From M55B177 sp034722275 (GTDB lineage Bacteria > Chloroflexota > Dehalococcoidia > GIF9 > AB-539-J10), in assembly GCA_034722275.1 (NCBI GenBank), contig JAYENW010000020.1:11378-75377 (forward strand): a stretch of 64,000 nucleotides of DNA. Reading direction: 5' to 3'. The number at the start of each line of letters is the position of its first letter. Within the stretch, counting starts at the first letter, position 1. Under the pieces are notes generated by a model. It did not search any database, was not told the origin of the DNA, and saw only the letters and a list, made by a program, of their open reading frames with translations. Both the position numbers and the translations under genes were made by a program. Shown here piece by piece: positions 59,557 to 64,000 of this stretch.

Positions 59557-60612
59557 TCATGATGAAGTCCATCCCAGTGTTTCTTCCACCTGAGCCAGAT
59601 CGGCTGTAATCTCTATCGGGGGCTGGGCGTACTTTGCTGGCACACCAGGGTCTTTCAACCCTGTGCCGGTAATGATGCAAACTACTCGTTTATGAGAAAG
59701 GTTCTCTTTTTGTGTCCACTCAACGAGTCCCGCCAGGGAAGCAGCCGAAGCCGGTTCACCAAAGATACCTTCTTTGGTTGCTGCTAATCTATAGGCACTC
59801 AAAATCTCATCGTCTGTGACTGAATCAATGATGCCTCCTGAATCATCTCGGGCAGCTACTGCCTTCTGCCAGCTAGCGGGGTTGCCAATGCGAATTGCCG
59901 TGGCAATGGTCTTGGGGTGTTTTATGGGTTTACCCAACACTATGGGAGCGGCGCCTGCAGCCTGAAAGCCCATCATCTTAGGTGTAAGACTTGCCTTGCC
60001 TATGTGGTGATATTCTACAAATCCTTTCCAGTAGGCGGTGATGTTTCCCGCATTACCCACGGGTATGAAAAGATAATCGGGAGCATCACCCAATTCATCC
60101 ACGATTTCAAAAGCTGCCGTTTTTTGACCTTCAATGCGATTTGGATTCAGAGAATTGACCATGGTGATGGGGTACTTCTCTGTCAGTGCGCGCACAATTT
60201 GGAGCGCCTGGTCAAAATTACCATTTATACTTATGATCTGGGCATTGTAGACAATAGCCTGAGCCAGTTTCCCCATAGCTATTTTACCTTTGGGAATGAC
60301 GACGATGGTCTTGAGTCTGAACCTGGCTCCAAAGGCTGCGGCTGAAGCGCTGGTATTGCCTGTGGAAGCACAGATAATGCTGGAATTGCTGCTTTCTACT
60401 GCTTTGGCTACCGCTACTACCATGCCTCTATCTTTGAAAGAGCCGGTGGGGTTGCAGCCTTCGAGTTTGAAATAAAGTTCTCCACAGCCGAGCTCTTTTT
60501 CCAGAGTTCGTGCTCTCACTAAAGGTGTATCTCCTTCCCCAAGCGTTATCATGGGTGTAGCTGAGGTAACCGGCAAGAGGTCACGATATCTATTCAAAAC
60601 ACCCTGTTTCAT
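59557..60612 (-). CDS. thrC: Threonine synthase
   Basis: A 351-residue PLP enzyme converting O-phosphohomoserine to threonine. Lys60 in PTGSFKDRGMVVAVAKA binds PLP; GEGDTPLVRARTLEKELG and ASTGNTSASAAAFGAR, VGNAGNITAYWKG and GIFGEPASAASLAGLVEW follow. It is downstream of hom with 57 bp between, so the threonine branch is nearly complete; thrB (homoserine kinase) is not in the window. Confidence 0.95.
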   Translation of the reverse strand: MKQGVLNRYRDLLPVTSATPMITLGEGDTPLVRARTLEKELGCGELYFKLEGCNPTGSFKDRGMVVAVAKAVESSNSSIICASTGNTSASAAAFGARFRLKTIVVIPKGKIAMGKLAQAIVYNAQIISINGNFDQALQIVRALTEKYPITMVNSLNPNRIEGQKTAAFEIVDELGDAPDYLFIPVGNAGNITAYWKGFVEYHHIGKASLTPKMMGFQAAGAAPIVLGKPIKHPKTIATAIRIGNPASWQKAVAARDDSGGIIDSVTDDEILSAYRLAATKEGIFGEPASAASLAGLVEWTQKENLSHKRVVCIITGTGLKDPGVPAKYAQPPIEITADLAQVEETLGWTSS

Positions 60613-60669
60613 ATTTCCTTCAATTCAATAATATTATATTTGTGCCTGAAATAGGCAAAAATCTATCTA

Positions 60670-61932
60670 TTATTCCAGTATGTGAATAATTTCTGTCTTT
60701 GCTTTCACCACTTGCAGGTGGTCTACCTGTTGCATCGCAGCTCTCAATTCCTCTTCTCTTACCTGGTATGTAGTGATTATCACAGATACTGATTCAGCCG
60801 ATACAGATTCCTTTTGAATTATAGAAGCCAGGCTGATATTGTGATCTCCCAGAATCCTGGTGATTTGCGCCAGCACTCCCGGTTGTTCAACCACCGTCAA
60901 TCGGAGATAATATCGGCCTTGGATATCGCCTATATCGTTTAAAGCAACAGGTATGTTGGAAGTAGGCATCATGAGAGCGGCGCCATGGGCTATATCGAGT
61001 AAATCATTGATGATTGCTACCGTAGTGGGGTAAGTTCCTGCTCCCGGCGCTATTAGCCCGGATACCACACCTAAATCGTTTTCCAGTTCGATAGCATTAT
61101 TGGCATCTTCTATAGATGCCAGCATAGTTCCCTGCGGGACTAAAACAGGACGAACAAATACAGTAGCAGAGTCATTTTTTCGCTCTATAACCCCTATGAG
61201 CTTTATGGCATAGCCCAGTTCTCTGGCATACTGGATATCCTGCAGCGTTATTTCTCTTATGCCTTCACGAGGAATATCGGATGGTATGTTATATGTATTG
61301 CTTATAACCCCCAGTAAAATTTGAATTTTGCGTGCTGTGTCAATGCCATCTATATCTTCGGAGGCGTCAACCTCGGCATAGCCCTTTTCCTGTGCTTCTT
61401 TTAAGGCCTGCTCAAAGGAAATCCCGGTATGAGCCATGTGGGATAAGATATAGTTACAGGTGCCGTTCAAGATGGCACGCATTCTGTGAATTCTTCCGGC
61501 TGACAGGCTCAGATCATGGATTAAGGCATTACATCCTACAAATGTCCCTCGAAAACCTACTGTCCGCCCCACTTTTGTTGCCAAACTGAAAATTTCATTT
61601 CCGCGCTGTGATATAACGGCTTTGTTTGCGGTAACAACATCCTTACCATTCTGCAAAGCAGTGAGAATTAAAGATGCGGCATCTTCTATTCCTCCCATGA
61701 CTTCAACAATCACGTCTACATTGGAATCCTGCACAACCTGTGAGGAATCGGTAGTGATTAGATTAGAATCAACGCCAAAAGGGCGAGTCTTCTCAGGATG
61801 CTTTACTATTATTTTCTCTAGCTTGAGCTCTGGTATTTGTTTTTGAAGTAAAACCTCGATGACGCCTTTACCGACATTACCGAAACCTGCTATTGCGACA
61901 CGTTTTGTCTCCATGCTAACTCTCGCTGTCAT
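60670..61932 (-). CDS. hom: Homoserine dehydrogenase
   Basis: A 420-residue enzyme reducing aspartate semialdehyde to homoserine. The cofactor fold is VAIAGFGNVGKGVIEVLL, the catalytic core has ILNGTCNYILSHMAHTG and YAEVDASEDIDGIDTARKIQ, and the C-terminal ACT domain (about 345-420) has LTVVEQPGVLAQITRIL, allowing feedback by threonine. The start may be ATG 61932 or ATG 61914 (METKRVAI). It lies 19 bp after the foldase gene. Confidence 0.95.
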   Translation of the reverse strand: MTARVSMETKRVAIAGFGNVGKGVIEVLLQKQIPELKLEKIIVKHPEKTRPFGVDSNLITTDSSQVVQDSNVDVIVEVMGGIEDAASLILTALQNGKDVVTANKAVISQRGNEIFSLATKVGRTVGFRGTFVGCNALIHDLSLSAGRIHRMRAILNGTCNYILSHMAHTGISFEQALKEAQEKGYAEVDASEDIDGIDTARKIQILLGVISNTYNIPSDIPREGIREITLQDIQYARELGYAIKLIGVIERKNDSATVFVRPVLVPQGTMLASIEDANNAIELENDLGVVSGLIAPGAGTYPTTVAIINDLLDIAHGAALMMPTSNIPVALNDIGDIQGRYYLRLTVVEQPGVLAQITRILGDHNISLASIIQKESVSAESVSVIITTYQVREEELRAAMQQVDHLQVVKAKTEIIHILE

Positions 61933-61951
61933 ATGTTTTACATAATATGTA

Positions 61952-63169
61952 TTATCTTCGTTGCATCACTTTCAATATAGCCCAGGATATTTTTTTTTCA
62001 TCAAGGTAATCATTTATAGTACTGCTTTCTTTTTGTGCCAGCAACCATTGACTGAATTCTTTCTTGGCTAAGCTTTCCTTAACTTTGTCATTTAGTCCAT
62101 GCTGCCCCTTGTCCAGTATTTTAATTACCCAGTAACCATCATTGGTGCTGACCGACTCGTCTTTAATTGGCTCGCTTACTTCGTCGAGCTTCAGCTTGAA
62201 GGCAATATCGTCGAAAACTTTGCTTTTCATGTCTCCCTCTTTTATCCAGTCAAGTTCACCGCCATTATCCTTGCTTTCATGCTGGGAGTATTCTTTGGCT
62301 AACTCCGAAAAGTCCCCGCCTGCCTCTAGCTTATCTCTGACCTCTATGGCTTCTTCTTCGCTGGGCAAAAGCATGGCGTAGGCAAATATTCCCTTTTCTT
62401 CGTCTTCTTTAGTGACCTTTATCAGCCAGTAACCTACATTTTTGGTTATTTCTTTGTCACGAACGTTCGTTATTTCCCCAGACGTAAGGCTCGCGAAAAT
62501 ATCTCCGATGGTGGAAGGCATCAATTCCGCCGGCAGCCAGCCCTGATCTCCTTCCTCGTTGGGACTACAAGAGAATTCTTCCTGTAGTGCTGTAAAATCC
62601 TCTCCCGCTTCCAATTGGGATACCACGTTATGCGCTACTTCTTGGCTTTCTACCGGCATTATCTCTATATGTGCCTGCTCCATCTCAGCAGGTAGCTTGT
62701 AAGTGAAATAGTCAAGGAGCTTTTCTCTCGCCAGCTCGGAAGTTACCAGGTCTTGGTAAATTTTGCTGTTGGGTAAATCAAGTTCTTTGATTTTGGCATC
62801 TACTTCTTCCTTGCTTATTTCAATCCCCATGTCGTTGGCCCCTTGTTTTATCAATTCAAGCTGTTCGATTTGGGTGGTGACGTATTGAGCATAGAACTGA
62901 TCTGGCTCCATTCTTTTAGTTTGAGCATCAAGCATATCCACATAATAGCCCATATCGAAAGAAGAATCGTTCACCTGGATGACGATTTCTCGAAAAGGCT
63001 TGATATTGCTGCGGTAATATCCCTGTCCAACATAGGCCAAAATTCCGCCGAGGAAAACAGCCGCAGCGATTATTATGATGCGGCTCACCTTTTTTTGGCG
63101 CTGCCATTTCGATAACTGGTGCTTGGTAGGGGTTATTTTAAGCTCAGTTTTTTTCTGTTTCTTGCTCAA
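61952..63169 (-). CDS. Membrane-anchored parvulin-type peptidyl-prolyl isomerase (PrsA/SurA-like)
   Basis: A 405-residue protein with one N-terminal helix (about 32-50) after a basic segment, then a SurA_N-like helical part and two parvulin domains: first with IEIMPVESQEVAHNVVSQLEAG and EEGDQGWLP, second with AYAMLLPSEEEAIEVRDKLE and NGGELDWIKEGDM. Each has the GxLxW-like strand of the family. It is extracytoplasmic and would help fold exported proteins. TTG 63169 follows AAGGTGAATT. First gene of the hom-thrC-folE operon. Confidence 0.88.
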   Translation of the reverse strand: MSKKQKKTELKITPTKHQLSKWQRQKKVSRIIIIAAAVFLGGILAYVGQGYYRSNIKPFREIVIQVNDSSFDMGYYVDMLDAQTKRMEPDQFYAQYVTTQIEQLELIKQGANDMGIEISKEEVDAKIKELDLPNSKIYQDLVTSELAREKLLDYFTYKLPAEMEQAHIEIMPVESQEVAHNVVSQLEAGEDFTALQEEFSCSPNEEGDQGWLPAELMPSTIGDIFASLTSGEITNVRDKEITKNVGYWLIKVTKEDEEKGIFAYAMLLPSEEEAIEVRDKLEAGGDFSELAKEYSQHESKDNGGELDWIKEGDMKSKVFDDIAFKLKLDEVSEPIKDESVSTNDGYWVIKILDKGQHGLNDKVKESLAKKEFSQWLLAQKESSTINDYLDEKKISWAILKVMQRR

Positions 63170-63303
63170 AGCTAATTCACCTTAGCTGTTATTTTTAAAA
63201 TCTTTCCCCCCTGCTGCTTTCAGGGAAGAATGAAGATATCTTACTTAACAATCGTTGCTAGGGCAATGAGCTTATGATAACATATTATTGAATAGTCAGG
63301 CGA

Positions 63304-63377
63304 CGGGGTGTAGCGCAGCCTGGTAGCGCACCTGAATGGGGTTCAGGTGGTCGGAGGTTCAAATCCTCTCACCCCGA
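63304..63377 (+). tRNA. tRNA-Pro, anticodon GGG
   Basis: A 74-base cloverleaf. The acceptor stem pairs CGGGGTG with CACCCCG, the D arm is GCGCAGCCTGGTAGCGC, the anticodon stem CCTGA/TCAGG carries loop ATGGGGT (anticodon GGG), and the T arm is GGAGGTTCAAATCCTCT, with discriminator A. The 3' CCA is not encoded. It is followed by an integrase gene after about 107 bp, a usual target arrangement. Confidence 0.95.
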
Positions 63378-63393
63378 CTTTAGATAGGAGCGA

Positions 63394-63461
63394 CAGGTTC
63401 ATAACAACCTGAATGCGCTCAGGAAATAGATAGAAATGGAAGCTAGGGTAAACAACCTGAA
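63394..63461 (+). repeat. Small repeats downstream of tRNA-Pro (possible recombinase sites)
   Basis: CAGGTT (63394-63399) and AACCTG (63406-63411) form an inverted repeat; AACAACCTGAA occurs at 63403-63413 and again at 63451-63461. The string CCTGAATG also occurs in the tRNA anticodon arm (63331) and at 63408. They may be integrase-binding or att-type sites, but the other junction lies outside the window. Confidence 0.3.
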
Positions 63462-63484
63462 CTGGGCGGACTCCCCGAAAAGTT

Positions 63485-63913
63485 ATGGCCCAGAATGGTT
63501 CAAATGGTTCGTGGAAATGGTTATTGGAGGGATTCAGATTTGATCTGGAGACACAAGTTAAGCGGAGGACCGTAGAGTATTACTACACCCACGTATCTTA
63601 TTTTGTGCGGTGGTGCCAAAACGATGGTAAGATAGCTAATCCTCGCTATGTAACTAAACGCGATGTTCAATCCTTTCTTCATTATATTGCTTCTAACCCA
63701 GCTGTCGTGGCTGTAGGCAATGGAACCATAAGGAAGATTCCTCGAAATGAAGCCTCACGGTGGCATTATTATATTCCCCTTAAACGATTTTTCTCGTGGT
63801 CTGTAAGCGAGGGTTACTTAAAGCAGAACCCTATGGATGGTATTGTGCTAAAACGCCCAAAGCTCCCTCCTATTCGTATTCACTCATCTAAAATGTTACC
63901 GAGAGGGGTATGA
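63485..63913 (+). pseudogene. Tyrosine recombinase (integrase), N-terminal part, interrupted
   Basis: A 142-residue open frame with the SAM-like core-binding domain of phage/element integrases: TVEYYYTHVSYFVRWCQNDG, VTKRDVQSFLHYIASN, WHYYIPLKRFFSWSVSEGYLKQNPMDGI. The catalytic domain with R...HxxR...Y is missing. The match ends near PKLPPI (about 63876), where an IS-like end with direct repeats begins, and a stop follows at 63911. The gene is therefore interrupted, and the rest should resume beyond the right edge if the IS is simple. Neighbouring tRNA-Pro supports an integrated element. Confidence 0.75.
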
Positions 63914-63944
63914 TTCACTCAGATAAAAATGTTACTGAGGGAGG
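63878..63944 (+). repeat. Tandem 35-bp-spaced direct repeats at the IS left end
   Basis: ATTCACTCATCTAAAATGTT at 63878 and ATTCACTCAGATAAAAATGT at 63913 start two imperfect copies, each followed by TTACYGAG. They sit immediately before the putative transposase start and after the integrase frame loses similarity, as expected for terminal transposase-binding repeats. Confidence 0.6.
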
Positions 63945-63947
63945 ATC

Positions 63948-64000
63948 ATGCCGAGCAACGAAAGGATGAGCATAAACGAACGGAGAAAATATCTGAAACT
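63948..64000 (+). mobile_element. Start of a putative transposase gene (runs off the edge)
   Basis: ATG 63948 after GAGGGAGGATC opens 17 codons, MPSNERMSINERRKYLK, to the edge. The ERRKYL-type beginning resembles the N-terminus of transposases with an integrase-catalytic core, as far as so few residues allow. Position right after the repeats supports an insertion sequence. The family cannot be determined. Confidence 0.45.

Noticed and set aside
1..64000. CRISPR arrays, rRNA genes and further tRNAs
   Set aside because: By eye no regularly spaced repeat array, no rRNA-like stretch and no second T-arm plus acceptor combination was found; a tRNA search program would be needed to exclude weak ones.

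Overview
This window looks like a chromosomal segment of an anaerobic, corrinoid-dependent bacterium, most likely Chloroflexota of the Dehalococcoidia type. That placement is inferred from gene content and was not tested by a search: complete corrinoid uptake and lower-loop assembly, folD and fhs, an ADP-forming acetyl-CoA synthetase-type subunit, a GT55 mannosyl-3-phosphoglycerate synthase, cobalamin-binding radical SAM proteins, and no outer-membrane or LPS genes. Most of the window is dense, ordinary chromosome. Mobile DNA is limited to a transposase remnant near 47.3 kb and a tRNA-associated element at the right edge.

Layout. 0-2.8 kb (minus): a cut-off cobalamin-binding protein, a split permease with one half fused to a NifX-like metal-cluster domain, and a methyltransferase. 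2.9-12.1 kb: a small unknown gene, the serS-lysS-DUF2007 operon, speD-speE, a 3-hydroxyacyl-CoA dehydrogenase, a PcrA/UvrD helicase and mpgS. 12.3-20.8 kb: mutL, an acetyl-CoA synthetase beta subunit, folD-fhs, a winged-helix protein coupled to a PlsY-like membrane protein, a DedA protein and a glycosyltransferase. 21.2-29.9 kb: one long B12 operon (btuF, a DUF71 ATP-PPi enzyme, cobO, btuC, btuD, cbiB, cobD, cobT, cobS, cobU) covering uptake, adenosylation and nucleotide-loop assembly. A stand-alone asparagine-synthetase-like protein with a zinc ribbon faces it.

30.9-49.3 kb is the most unusual part: a fatty-acid and phospholipid island. It has a two-subunit MaoC-type dehydratase, two plsX, acpP, a FabL-type enoyl reductase, fabG, two fabF, three DegV (FakB-like) proteins, a short FakA-like kinase, an AMP-ligase homologue without its catalytic residues, one near-canonical PlsY and one PlsY-like protein with replaced motifs (a second such paralogue lies at 18.2 kb), plus two cobalamin-binding radical SAM proteins. 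Several components thus come as a canonical copy plus a motif-degenerate copy. fabH, fabD and fabZ are not in the window.

49.7-58.4 kb: an MFS transporter; an AbrB-like regulator leading an ABC-2 exporter with two ATPases, an NfeD-like protein and a transglutaminase-like protein; then a MacA-MacB-type system. 58.4-63.2 kb (minus): an operon of a parvulin-type foldase, hom, thrC, a flavin-reductase-like protein and folE. 63.3-64.0 kb: tRNA-Pro(GGG), then a tyrosine recombinase gene that breaks off where an IS-like sequence with direct repeats begins, and the start of a putative transposase running off the end.
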